Assembly: GCA_031277155.1 (NCBI GenBank)
Contig: JAITMW010000088.1
Span: 1-7,860, forward strand
Source of the DNA: Clostridiales bacterium
GTDB lineage: Bacteria > Bacillota > Clostridia > Lachnospirales > WRAX01
Direction of reading: 5' to 3'
DNA: 7,860 nucleotides
Part shown: positions 1 to 6,362 of the stretch, piece after piece
How positions within the stretch are numbered: the stretch's first letter is position 1
Layout of the letters: each line of letters starts with the position of its first letter
Position numbers and translations under genes: made by a program
The notes under the pieces: model-generated
Told to the model about the DNA's origin: nothing
What the model saw: the letters and a program-made list of their open reading frames with translations, nothing else
Databases searched by the model: none

Positions 1-750
1 GGTCATTGTGCTGAAGCTTTCGGAAAGCTGGCCTATCTCGTCTTTTATAGAGCCTATTGCGATTGCCTCGCTGCCTGCGCCCACTTTAAATTCTTTTATG
101 CGCCTGTTTAAGCGCAGAAGATTTTGGGTTAAAGAGCTGGAAAAAACCAAAGCCAGCACGGATGCAATGGAAATAGAAATAAGCACGCCAAAGCCTATGG
201 TGTATGTTGTGTTTGTAAGGCTGTCAAGGAAGTTGTCGGCATCGGACCTTATATATATCACGAAGTCCGGCAGGACAGAGCCCTCCAGATATACGGGCAT
301 GGCATATTCAAACCAGCGGACATCCTCGCCGGGGTTATTTGCCTGCCAAGGGGGCAAAAACATATGCTGGCCGCTTAGAGCCGCAATGACCACCTGGCCC
401 ATATGAAGATGCAGGCTGCCTGTGGTTGCCCCCAGCGTCGCGCGGGTTTCGCCGCTGATTAAAAAGGCCTCGGCATCGGACGGGATGCGCCCTGCCGTCA
501 CAATGCCCTGAAAGCCGTTGGCCACAAGATTTTCAAAGTGGCCGCGCCCGGCGCCGGGGTCAAAATACGGAGAATTAAACGCCGCGGCAATAACATTGGT
601 GTTGATGTCCCGGGCAAGGGCGGCCAGGTCCGCCGCCCTTTCGTTTTGCTCTTCAAAGCGCAGAGACATGATGATGAAGGTGCCCGTCACCATCATCACC
701 AAAAACACCAGCGTTATGAACATTATTGTTAATTTCCAGCGTATGCTCAT
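1..750 (-). CDS. walK: WalK-type sensor histidine kinase, N-terminal part (runs off window edge)
   Basis: Reading is open from an ATG at 750-748 to base 1, giving 250 residues with no stop; the catalytic half lies outside the window. AGGA at 757-760 precedes the start. A first membrane helix spans about residues 6-30, an extracytoplasmic domain about 31-177, and a second helix about 178-204. A HAMP segment follows, ending in a DEIGQLSESF motif typical of the family. This is the architecture of WalK/PhoR-type kinases, whose outer domain senses an envelope signal and whose cytoplasmic part phosphorylates the partner regulator. The gene starts 13 nt after the stop of the WalR-like regulator, so the two are co-transcribed. 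The family is secure. The walK name rests mainly on the neighbour, because the H box and ATPase domain are not visible; a PhoR-like sensor is the alternative. Confidence 0.8.
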   Translation of the reverse strand, partial: MSIRWKLTIMFITLVFLVMMVTGTFIIMSLRFEEQNERAADLAALARDINTNVIAAAFNSPYFDPGAGRGHFENLVANGFQGIVTAGRIPSDAEAFLISGETRATLGATTGSLHLHMGQVVIAALSGQHMFLPPWQANNPGEDVRWFEYAMPVYLEGSVLPDFVIYIRSDADNFLDSLTNTTYTIGFGVLISISIASVLALVFSSSLTQNLLRLNRRIKEFKVGAGSEAIAIGSIKDEIGQLSESFSTMT

Positions 751-763
751 TTGTATTCCTGCC

Positions 764-1453
764 CTAATCCACTCTAAAGTAATATCCGACGCCGCGCTTT
801 GTTAAAATATATTTGGGGCTTTCGGGATTTTCTTCTACTTTAGCGCGCAGGCGGCGTATCGTCACGTCCACGGTGCGCACATCGCCGAAATATTCATATC
901 CCCAAACCCTTTCCAAAAGCTGCTCCCGACTGTAGACCTGCGAATTTGACGTGGCCAAAAATTTAATAAGCTCATATTCGCGGTGGGTCAGCTCCAGAGA
1001 TCTGCCGCCGCGGCGCACTTCATAGCGGCCCGTGTCTATTTGGATATCTCCGAAGCGCAGCACGGTGCCGGCGCCGTCTTCGCCGGGCAAATTCTTGCGC
1101 CGCAGGTTTGCCCTTATGCGGGCCAAAAGCTCCCGCACGCCGAAAGGCTTTACGACATAATCGTCCGCACCAAGCTCCAGCCCCAGCACCTTGTCAACCT
1201 CTTCGGCCCGGGCGGTAAGCATGATGATGGGAACTTGGGATTTTTCGCGGATTTTGCGGCATACCTCAAAGCCGTCCATTTTGGGCATCATAATGTCCAG
1301 CACGACCAAATCCGGCATTTCTTTGTCGAATGCTTCCAGACATTTTTCGCCATCTCTGGCCACAATAACTTCATAACCCTCTTTGTGCAGGTTGAAGGCC
1401 ACAATATCCACAATATTTTTTTCGTCGTCCACTATCAAAATCTTTCTGGCCAT
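764..1453 (-). CDS. walR: WalR-type (OmpR/PhoB family) response regulator
   Basis: This 229-residue protein has an N-terminal receiver domain and a C-terminal winged helix. The acidic pair is D9-D10, the phospho-acceptor D53 (VVLDIMMP), the switch threonine T80 and the conserved lysine K102 (VKPF). The DNA-binding part carries an RTVDVTIRRLRAKVE recognition helix and ends in the wing ILTKRGVGYYF, very close to WalR/YycF, the regulator of cell-wall hydrolase genes in low-GC Gram-positives. I chose the ATG at 1453 because MARKILIVDDE is the usual family N-terminus and GGGGGTG lies about 9 nt upstream. An ATG at 1489 in the same frame would add 12 unusual residues. Its kinase follows 13 nt later. 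I saw no convincing minus-strand promoter between 1454 and 1529. WalR is the best fit; PhoP/PhoB is the alternative. Confidence 0.85.
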   Translation of the reverse strand: MARKILIVDDEKNIVDIVAFNLHKEGYEVIVARDGEKCLEAFDKEMPDLVVLDIMMPKMDGFEVCRKIREKSQVPIIMLTARAEEVDKVLGLELGADDYVVKPFGVRELLARIRANLRRKNLPGEDGAGTVLRFGDIQIDTGRYEVRRGGRSLELTHREYELIKFLATSNSQVYSREQLLERVWGYEYFGDVRTVDVTIRRLRAKVEENPESPKYILTKRGVGYYFRVD

Positions 1454-1479
1454 TTTACATAACACCCCCGAAATTATTA

Positions 1480-1508
1480 TTGAAAACATGCGAAAAAACT
1501 GTTATACT
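1480..1508 (+). promoter_or_regulatory. Sigma-A-type promoter for the GGDEF/EAL gene
   Basis: TTGAAA at 1480-1485 and TATACT at 1503-1508 are separated by exactly 17 nt, a near-consensus housekeeping promoter. Transcription would start near 1515, inside the AAGGAGG ribosome binding site at 1514-1520, so the mRNA leader would be only about 15 nt. The site lies in the short divergent gap between walR and the GGDEF/EAL gene. Confidence 0.6.
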
Positions 1509-1529
1509 GTAAAAAGGAGGAGACAGCTC

Positions 1530-3623
1530 ATGGAAGATGGATATAATGCAGCGCTGGGATACAGGGCCTTTTTAAAGAACCTGCTCTTTAAAAAGGTGCC
1601 CCAGAAGCACAAGGCGTCCTATGATAGATATTGCGTCGGGCAAAACGCGCAGCGCCTGCCTTTCTTTTATATGCTTATGGCGCTGCACCGCATATCTTCA
1701 ATCATGGTCTATTTTGTGCTATATCCTACCATGTTTTATATGCAGGCGGGAAGGTTGGTCTCCACCTATAGTATATATTCAGTATTTTACTTCATTTCTC
1801 TCGGTTTAGCAAGCTATGGAGCGAAAAAATTTCGCAGCAGCCTTGCCGACAACCCCGAAATCCTAAGATACAGCTATTTTCTGGCCTTTGCCATTCTTGT
1901 TGTGGACGACTTTGTGACGACGGAATTTTTCTTTGGTATCTTCAACCCCATACGCTTTTTGGGCGGCGCCCTTTTGGTTGCGACCTTGCCCGTGCTTGAA
2001 AAGCGCGCCGCAAACCTCATGATAATTGCATATCTGGCGGCAAATATGATATCCAAAATTATCTTCAACTATCCTATGAACGCCTTTTTGATAAGCTCTG
2101 TATACACCGCGCTTTTGGCTGCGGTTGTGATGACCATGTCAATGACCTTTAAAACCAATCATTTAAAGCACTTTTTGGAAAGCCGAAGGGTGGCGGGCCA
2201 AAGGGAAATATTGATGAAACTTTCCACAACCGACGCCCTTACAAAAATAAGCAACCGCCGCGCCTTTGACGAATATGTCGTAAGGGCCTGGGAAGATGCG
2301 CGCAAAAAAGGCCAGCATGTGTCTATAATGATGATGGATGTGGACCGCTTTAAACTTTATAACGACAATTTCGGCCATATTGTGGGCGACCAATGCCTTG
2401 TCAGCATTGCCGATACCATTTCGGCAAAATTCCAGCGGCGCGGGGATATGTTTGCGCGCTTTGGCGGCGAAGAATTTGTGGCTGTAATGATTAACGAGCC
2501 CGGCGACGATGTGCTTAAATTTGCCGAGAGCATACGCGCCGCTGTGGAGGACCTAAGAATAACAAACCCGCGAAACAAGCAGAATCCATACATCACCATG
2601 TCAATTGGCCTTGCGAGCTGCATCCCAAAAGAGGGCGAAAGCCCTTATTCGCTGATAGAGAAGGCCGACACCGCGCTTTATGCCGCCAAACAGACGGGGC
2701 GCAACAGGGTTGTGCCGGAGCTTGCGGAAATTTCTGAGCTTGAGACGGGCGACAATTATACAAATGACCCAAAAGCGGCGGGCGTCAGGCAAAGTCTTGC
2801 CCGCATCAAGCTGGAAGACGGAATTAGGGAAAGTGTGAAGGGCGGCTTTTTGGGCTTTGAAATTTATTATCAACCACTGTTTTCTGTGTCCCAAAAAAGA
2901 TTTATTGGCGGCGAGGCCCTTTTGCGCTGGCGCAACAAAGAAGGCAAAATTGTGCCGCCGGCCATCATCATACCGGCCCTGCAACGCATAGGCATGTTTG
3001 CGGAGGTGGAGGAATGGATATTTTTGAATGTCGCGGAGCAATGCGCCAAATGGATTAAATTGACAGGATTTGAAGACCTTGTTATAAATGTCAATATGTC
3101 GGCAAGCATGGCGGCCAAAAGCGAATTGGCAGACGAGACCCTCCATGCCATAGAATCTGCCGGCATAAGCAAGAAAAATATCCTGCTGGAGATTAACGAG
3201 GAATCTGTGACGGCAGAAAATCAAGCCCAGGCCAGCCCCCTGAAAAAGCTGCAAGAAAAAGGCATACGTCTGGCGATTGATGGCTTTGGCACGGGCTATT
3301 CTTCTTTGGGCAGTCTGCGCGACATGCCGCTGCGCGAGCTTAAAATAGACCGCTCTTTTGTGGAGGGTATCGAAACAAACATATCCAGCAGAAAATTTGT
3401 TGCGGCCATCATAAATCTTTGCCACGCAATGGATTTTACCGTATGTGTCGAAGGCATTGAGAGGGCCGGCCAGGCGCGCATCTTGATAGACCTTAAAGCC
3501 GACCTGCTGCAAGGTTATTATTTTAGCCCGCCCGTTCCCAAAGATGTGATGGAGCAAAAATTCCTTATAGAAATGACATGCCCGGAGAAATTCGCGCAGG
3601 CTTATGCCGAAATAGCTTTCTGA
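1530..3623 (+). CDS. Membrane-bound GGDEF-EAL cyclic di-GMP enzyme
   Basis: This 697-residue protein turns over the second messenger cyclic di-GMP. Residues about 45-215 hold roughly six hydrophobic helices, which form a membrane sensor of no family I recognise. A GGDEF domain follows (about 230-393), with the active-site variant GGEEF at 312-316 and an RRGD inhibitory I-site (RxxD) at 303-306, so synthase activity and product feedback look intact. The EAL domain (about 430-685) keeps EALLRW (E462), INVN, LEINEE, LKIDRSF, CVEGIE and the LQGYYF glutamine. In the DDFGTG loop, however, the second Asp is Gly585 (IDGFGTGYSSL), at a metal-site position, so hydrolysis may be weakened. The start at 1530 follows AAGGAGG with a 9-nt gap; the frame is open upstream to 1383 but overlaps walR there. 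Net activity cannot be decided from sequence. Confidence 0.9.
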   Translation: MEDGYNAALGYRAFLKNLLFKKVPQKHKASYDRYCVGQNAQRLPFFYMLMALHRISSIMVYFVLYPTMFYMQAGRLVSTYSIYSVFYFISLGLASYGAKKFRSSLADNPEILRYSYFLAFAILVVDDFVTTEFFFGIFNPIRFLGGALLVATLPVLEKRAANLMIIAYLAANMISKIIFNYPMNAFLISSVYTALLAAVVMTMSMTFKTNHLKHFLESRRVAGQREILMKLSTTDALTKISNRRAFDEYVVRAWEDARKKGQHVSIMMMDVDRFKLYNDNFGHIVGDQCLVSIADTISAKFQRRGDMFARFGGEEFVAVMINEPGDDVLKFAESIRAAVEDLRITNPRNKQNPYITMSIGLASCIPKEGESPYSLIEKADTALYAAKQTGRNRVVPELAEISELETGDNYTNDPKAAGVRQSLARIKLEDGIRESVKGGFLGFEIYYQPLFSVSQKRFIGGEALLRWRNKEGKIVPPAIIIPALQRIGMFAEVEEWIFLNVAEQCAKWIKLTGFEDLVINVNMSASMAAKSELADETLHAIESAGISKKNILLEINEESVTAENQAQASPLKKLQEKGIRLAIDGFGTGYSSLGSLRDMPLRELKIDRSFVEGIETNISSRKFVAAIINLCHAMDFTVCVEGIERAGQARILIDLKADLLQGYYFSPPVPKDVMEQKFLIEMTCPEKFAQAYAEIAF

Positions 3624-3631
3624 TGACCGGC

Positions 3632-3652
3632 GGGCGGCCAGAGGCCGCCCCT
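3632..3652 (+). repeat. GC-rich palindromic repeat, copy 1
   Basis: An 8-bp perfect inverted repeat, GGGCGGCC / GGCCGCCC, closes on the 3-nt loop AGA and is followed by CT. It sits 8 nt after the stop of the GGDEF/EAL gene and 30 nt before trmB. An inverted second copy (18 of 21 positions identical) lies beyond trmB at 4346-4366. No T-tract follows, so a classical intrinsic terminator is unlikely. It looks like a dispersed REP/BIME-like intergenic palindrome that could still attenuate transcription or stabilise the 3' end of the upstream mRNA. Confidence 0.65.
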
Positions 3653-3682
3653 ACTGCGTCCGCTCTCGGGAGACAAAATTTT

Positions 3683-4339
3683 ATGAGATTGCGACAAAAA
3701 CCTTGGGCAGACAAAGAATTTGCCGAAAATCCGATGTATATCCCAAACCCCCGACAGCTGTCCTCGCGCTGGCAGGGGCTTTTTGGCAACGACAATCCCA
3801 TGCATCTGGAAATAGGCTGCGGCAAAGGCAGGTTCATCGTCGAAAACGCCCTGCGCCACCCCGACATAAATTTCATAGCCATGGAGAAATTCGAGAAAAT
3901 CATCTGCATGGCCCTGCGCCACGCGGGCCTTGCGGCGGGCTGCCTGCCAAACCTGCGCCTCTTTCGCGAAGATGCCCGGGACATCGTTGAAATATTTTCA
4001 CAGGGCGAGCTTTCACGCATATACATCAACTTTTGCGACCCCTGGCGCGCCCGCGGCAAATGGCGCAAACGCCGCCTTACTCATCGGGATTTTCTGGCCA
4101 AATACGAGAGTATAATGACCGATGACATCAAGGAAATCCACTTTAAAACCGACAATGTCCCCCTTTTTAACTTTTCTGTGGCAGAGCTTGAGGAAGCCGG
4201 CTGGCGGCTGCAAAACGTCACCTACGACCTGCATAACAGCGGCTTTACAGAAAATATCATGACCGAATACGAAGAAAGATTTGCCGCCGAGGGCTTGAAA
4301 ATTTGCAGGCTGGAGGCACAAAAACTAGATGGGCGTTAA
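3683..4339 (+). CDS. trmB: tRNA (guanine-N7-)-methyltransferase TrmB
   Basis: This 218-residue cytoplasmic enzyme transfers a methyl group from S-adenosylmethionine to N7 of G46 in the tRNA variable loop. The N-terminus MRLRQKPWAD is the usual Firmicutes TrmB start. EIGCGKGRF (43-51) is the SAM-binding glycine loop. NFCDPW followed by KRRLTHRDFL (about 117-138) is the family signature for tRNA and catalysis, FKTDN lies at 154-158, and the C-terminal TEYEERF helix is present. Residue 122 is Arg where most homologues have Pro (DPWP). The start at 3683 is supported by GGGAG at 3668-3672, 10 nt upstream. The frame is open to 3578, but that extension would run through the palindrome and overlap the previous gene. 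It lies 59 nt after the GGDEF/EAL gene and may be read from the same transcript. It is convergent with spoVAE. Confidence 0.93.
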   Translation: MRLRQKPWADKEFAENPMYIPNPRQLSSRWQGLFGNDNPMHLEIGCGKGRFIVENALRHPDINFIAMEKFEKIICMALRHAGLAAGCLPNLRLFREDARDIVEIFSQGELSRIYINFCDPWRARGKWRKRRLTHRDFLAKYESIMTDDIKEIHFKTDNVPLFNFSVAELEEAGWRLQNVTYDLHNSGFTENIMTEYEERFAAEGLKICRLEAQKLDGR

Positions 4340-4345
4340 GCCGAC

Positions 4346-4367
4346 AGGGGCGAGCTGTGGCCGCCCG
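4346..4367 (-). repeat. GC-rich palindromic repeat, copy 2 (inverted)
   Basis: Read on the minus strand, this matches the copy at 3632-3652 in 18 of 21 positions and is also preceded by C. Its changes lie in the centre and break part of the stem, leaving GGGCG / CGCCC with a longer loop. It begins 6 nt after the trmB stop. With copy 1 it brackets trmB in opposite orientations. Confidence 0.5.
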
Positions 4368-4388
4368 ATTTTCGCGCAATACGAACAT

Positions 4389-4407
4389 GGGCGGCATAAC
4401 GCCGCCC
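4389..4407. terminator. GC-rich hairpin between convergent trmB and spoVAE
   Basis: A 7-bp perfect stem, GGGCGGC / GCCGCCC, closes on the loop ATAAC, midway between two convergent genes. On the plus strand it is followed by a mixed, T-leaning stretch (4411-4425) rather than an immediate T-run; on the minus strand no T-run follows. Its place suggests a bidirectional terminator or an mRNA 3'-end stabiliser. Its stem resembles the palindromes around trmB, so it may instead be a third member of that repeat family. Confidence 0.4.
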
Positions 4408-4417
4408 TGATGCTTCT

Positions 4418-4771
4418 TTATTTTGCTTTAGGCTCAAAAATCAGCGCCGCCGCAAAGCTAAACAACACTGCCGCCGCAATTCCCGCCGCCGCCGCCTTTA
4501 TGCCCCCGGTCAAAATGCCTATAAAGCCTGCGCGGTCCACCTCTTGCATCACGCCCTTGGCCAAAATATTGCCAAAGCCCGGCAGCGGCACGCTTGCCCC
4601 CGCGCCCGCAAATTCCACCAGCCGCGGATAGAGACCAATGCCGCCCAAAAACACGCCAATAACAACAAAAAGCACCAAAATCCGCGCGGATGTCATTTTG
4701 GTTTTGTCAATCAATATCTGTCCCAAGACGCAAATCGCGCCGCCTACCATAAATGCCTTGATATAATCCAT
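4418..4771 (-). CDS. spoVAE: Stage V sporulation protein AE (SpoVAE), DPA channel membrane subunit
   Basis: This 117-residue hydrophobic protein matches SpoVAE (SpoVAEb) in length and sequence. It has an N-terminal helix with KAFMVGGAICVLGQ, the hallmark FAGAGASVPLPGFGN loop, and further helices to the C-terminus. It is paralogous to SpoVAC, which has the same VGG-IC--GQ and FAGAGA-VP--GF pattern. With SpoVAC and SpoVAD it belongs to the inner forespore membrane complex that moves Ca-dipicolinate into the spore and releases it at germination. CGGAG at 4780-4784 lies 8 nt before the ATG. Unlike the other, tightly packed genes of the operon, it is separated from spoVAD by 116 nt, nearly all of it an inserted palindrome. 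It is the last gene of the operon here; no spoVAEa or spoVAF follows. Confidence 0.93.
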   Translation of the reverse strand: MDYIKAFMVGGAICVLGQILIDKTKMTSARILVLFVVIGVFLGGIGLYPRLVEFAGAGASVPLPGFGNILAKGVMQEVDRAGFIGILTGGIKAAAAGIAAAVLFSFAAALIFEPKAK

Positions 4772-4792
4772 AAAATCAGCTCCGTTAATTTA

Positions 4793-4904
4793 GAACCTGC
4801 GGTCAATAAGCTGCCACCCGTCTTTGCGGCTGATTTTCCGCCCTCCTCGATTGGCTAAAAATCAGCTCCGCAAATTCGGGCAGCCCATTATTGACCGCAG
4901 GTTC
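4793..4904. mobile_element. MITE-like near-palindromic insertion at the spoVAD/spoVAE junction
   Basis: The 17-bp perfect terminal inverted repeats GAACCTGCGGTCAATAA span 4793-4809 and 4888-4904 and are flanked by direct TTA triplets (4790-4792, 4905-4907), as a 3-bp target duplication would leave. The interior pairs further: 6 bp (4810-4815 with 4879-4884), 7 bp (4823-4829 with 4868-4874) and 8 bp (4830-4837 with 4858-4865), around a 20-nt apical loop. It codes for no protein. Deleting it with one TTA makes SpoVAD end Val-Asn-stop, with 13 nt to spoVAE, which fits the 7-nt and overlapping spacings elsewhere in the operon. It supplies the last five SpoVAD residues and its stop. No transposase is in the window; a structural mRNA hairpin of other origin is the alternative. 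Confidence 0.7.
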
Positions 4905-5910
4905 TTACATTCTCAATAACAACCGCGTGGGCAATCCCCGGTATGCTCTCCCCTTGCTGCACGCTAACAGGGGACATCAAAGCCCCTGTAGGCACAAACA
5001 AAATTCTGCCAATCTCGCCGCTTTTCATCCTCTCCAAAAAAAAGGCTGCAAACACCACGCCGGAGCAAGCACAGCCGCTGCCCCCGCTATGGGTGTCCTG
5101 GGTGTTTCTATCGAAAATCTCTATGCCGCAATCCCTATGTTTATGGGCAATGTCATGCCCTTTCTTTTTCATCAATTCCAGCAGCAACTCCTGTCCAACA
5201 TATCCCAAATCCCCCGTAATTATCAAATCATAATAATCCGCGGTTCGGGATGCATCCTCAAAATGCGCCGCGATAGTATCAGCCGCCGCGCCCGCCATAG
5301 CCGCGCCCATATTATGCGCGTCCTTCACACCCATATCAATCATTTTGCCTGTAGTACAGCCCATTACAGACGGCCCGGCGGCGGCACCAAGCACAACCCC
5401 GGCCGCGCCTGTCACCGTCCATGAAGACGTAGGCGGTCTTTGCGAACCAAATTCCAGCGGAAAGCGAAACTGCTTCTCTGCCGAACAAAAATGGCTGGAC
5501 GCCAAACACAGCACTTTAGACGCAAATCCGCCGTCAATCAACATTCCCCCAATGGACATCCCTTCACCAATCGCAGAGCAGGCCCCAAAAATTCCAAGAT
5601 AGGGCCGCATGGTCTCCCGCAGCCCAAAAATGCTGCCCGTGCTTTGATTCATTAGGTCCCCCGCGATGATATAATCAAAATCATCCATGGCGACGCGCGC
5701 CTTTTCCGCCGCCGCCTTCGCCGCCGCCTTAACAAGCTCGCTCTCGGCTTTTTCCCAACTTTCCACGCCAAGCATAGGGTCCTTTTCCACCCGGTCAAAT
5801 TTCGCCCCCAGCGGCCCTTCGCCCTCCTTCGGCCCAACAATGCTTGCCGCTGCCATTATACCTACAGGATTAGCAAAAAGCACCGTCTGTGCGCCACATC
5901 GCTTCTGCAT
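4888..5910 (-). CDS. spoVAD: Stage V sporulation protein AD (SpoVAD), DPA-binding subunit
   Basis: This 340-residue soluble protein has the thiolase/ketoacyl-synthase fold and binds dipicolinic acid for uptake into the forespore. Family features are VGPKEGEGPLG near residue 26, AGDLMNQ (about 83-89), FGACS with C111, SSHFCSAEKQFRFP, TVTGAAGVVLG, DMG-KDAHNMG-AM, the TADYYDLIITGDLG block, GGSGCACSG (276-284) and PTGALMSP (307-314). Length and order match Bacillus SpoVAD (about 338). The start at 5910 lies 7 nt after the spoVAC stop, with GAGGTGA as the binding site inside the end of spoVAC. The C-terminus is odd: after VVIENV the last residues RTCGQ and the TAA come from the inserted palindrome, and the reconstructed older end is VIENVN. 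The change is at a poorly conserved tail, so function is probably kept. Confidence 0.95.
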   Translation of the reverse strand: MQKRCGAQTVLFANPVGIMAAASIVGPKEGEGPLGAKFDRVEKDPMLGVESWEKAESELVKAAAKAAAEKARVAMDDFDYIIAGDLMNQSTGSIFGLRETMRPYLGIFGACSAIGEGMSIGGMLIDGGFASKVLCLASSHFCSAEKQFRFPLEFGSQRPPTSSWTVTGAAGVVLGAAAGPSVMGCTTGKMIDMGVKDAHNMGAAMAGAAADTIAAHFEDASRTADYYDLIITGDLGYVGQELLLELMKKKGHDIAHKHRDCGIEIFDRNTQDTHSGGSGCACSGVVFAAFFLERMKSGEIGRILFVPTGALMSPVSVQQGESIPGIAHAVVIENVRTCGQ

Positions 5911-5917
5911 CGCCGCA

Positions 5918-6355
5918 TCACCTCACAAAATAGTAAATTAAACCCACAACCATTGAGGACAGCGTGCCATAAACAATCACGGGCCCCGCAATCAAAAACA
6001 TCTTAGCCCCAACACCCATGACATATCCCTCTTTTTTGAATTCAATCGCAGGCGCCGCAACAGCATTGGCAAATCCCGTAATGGGCACACCGGCGCCGGC
6101 GCCGGCAAATTTCGCCAAATCGTCATATTTGCCGATGCCCGTGGCCAAAATGGCCAAAAATATCAGGCTGACAGCAACCAGCGTGCCCGACATCTCCCGG
6201 CCGGCCCCCAAAGCTCCGAACATCGCATAAAGAACCTGCCCAAATGTGCATATAAGCCCGCCCACAACAAATGCCTTAACGCAATTTGACACAAGGCGGC
6301 TGTTAGGCGACGCCTTTTTCACCATCTCGCCATATTCCTTTTTCGACATATTCAT
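5918..6355 (-). CDS. spoVAC: Stage V sporulation protein AC (SpoVAC), mechanosensitive DPA channel subunit
   Basis: This 145-residue membrane protein has a short charged N-terminus (KKEYGEMVKKASPNS) and then about four hydrophobic segments containing KAFVVGGLICTFGQ and the FAGAGAGVPITGFANAVAAPAIEFKKEG signature. In Bacillus, SpoVAC behaves as a tension-gated channel releasing dipicolinate at germination. I chose the ATG at 6355: GGAGG (6367-6371) lies 11 nt upstream, inside the last codons of spoVAB. A second ATG at 6349 is too far from it. The frame is open upstream to 6445 but would overlap spoVAB by about 80 nt. The gap to spoVAB is 7 nt and to spoVAD 7 nt, so translation is probably coupled. 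It shares clear ancestry with spoVAE of the same operon. Confidence 0.93.
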   Translation of the reverse strand: MNMSKKEYGEMVKKASPNSRLVSNCVKAFVVGGLICTFGQVLYAMFGALGAGREMSGTLVAVSLIFLAILATGIGKYDDLAKFAGAGAGVPITGFANAVAAPAIEFKKEGYVMGVGAKMFLIAGPVIVYGTLSSMVVGLIYYFVR

Positions 6356-6362
6356 AAGCAAT

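Noticed and set aside
983..1462. A 159-codon plus-strand ORF opposite walR
   Set aside because: It is antisense to a complete, clearly conserved response regulator; a shadow ORF.
1383..1529. N-terminal extension of the GGDEF/EAL protein by 49 residues
   Set aside because: It overlaps walR by about 70 nt, covers the promoter, and lacks a ribosome site, while ATG 1530 has an ideal AAGGAGG.
1454..1529. A WalR box or sigma-A promoter for walR in the divergent gap
   Set aside because: TTTACA (minus, 1513-1508) has only CATGTT at the right spacing, and no pair of TGTWAH half-sites with 5-nt spacing was found.
2601..3557. A 318-codon minus-strand ORF opposite the GGDEF/EAL gene
   Set aside because: It is antisense to a strongly conserved EAL domain. 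Its translation resembles no family I know, and it has no ribosome site; it reflects codon bias of the real gene.
4793..4904. The long palindrome as a rho-independent terminator between spoVAD and spoVAE
   Set aside because: On the minus strand it is followed by TAAATTAACGG rather than a T-run, and the flanking TTA repeats with a restorable empty site fit insertion better. Some attenuation is still possible.
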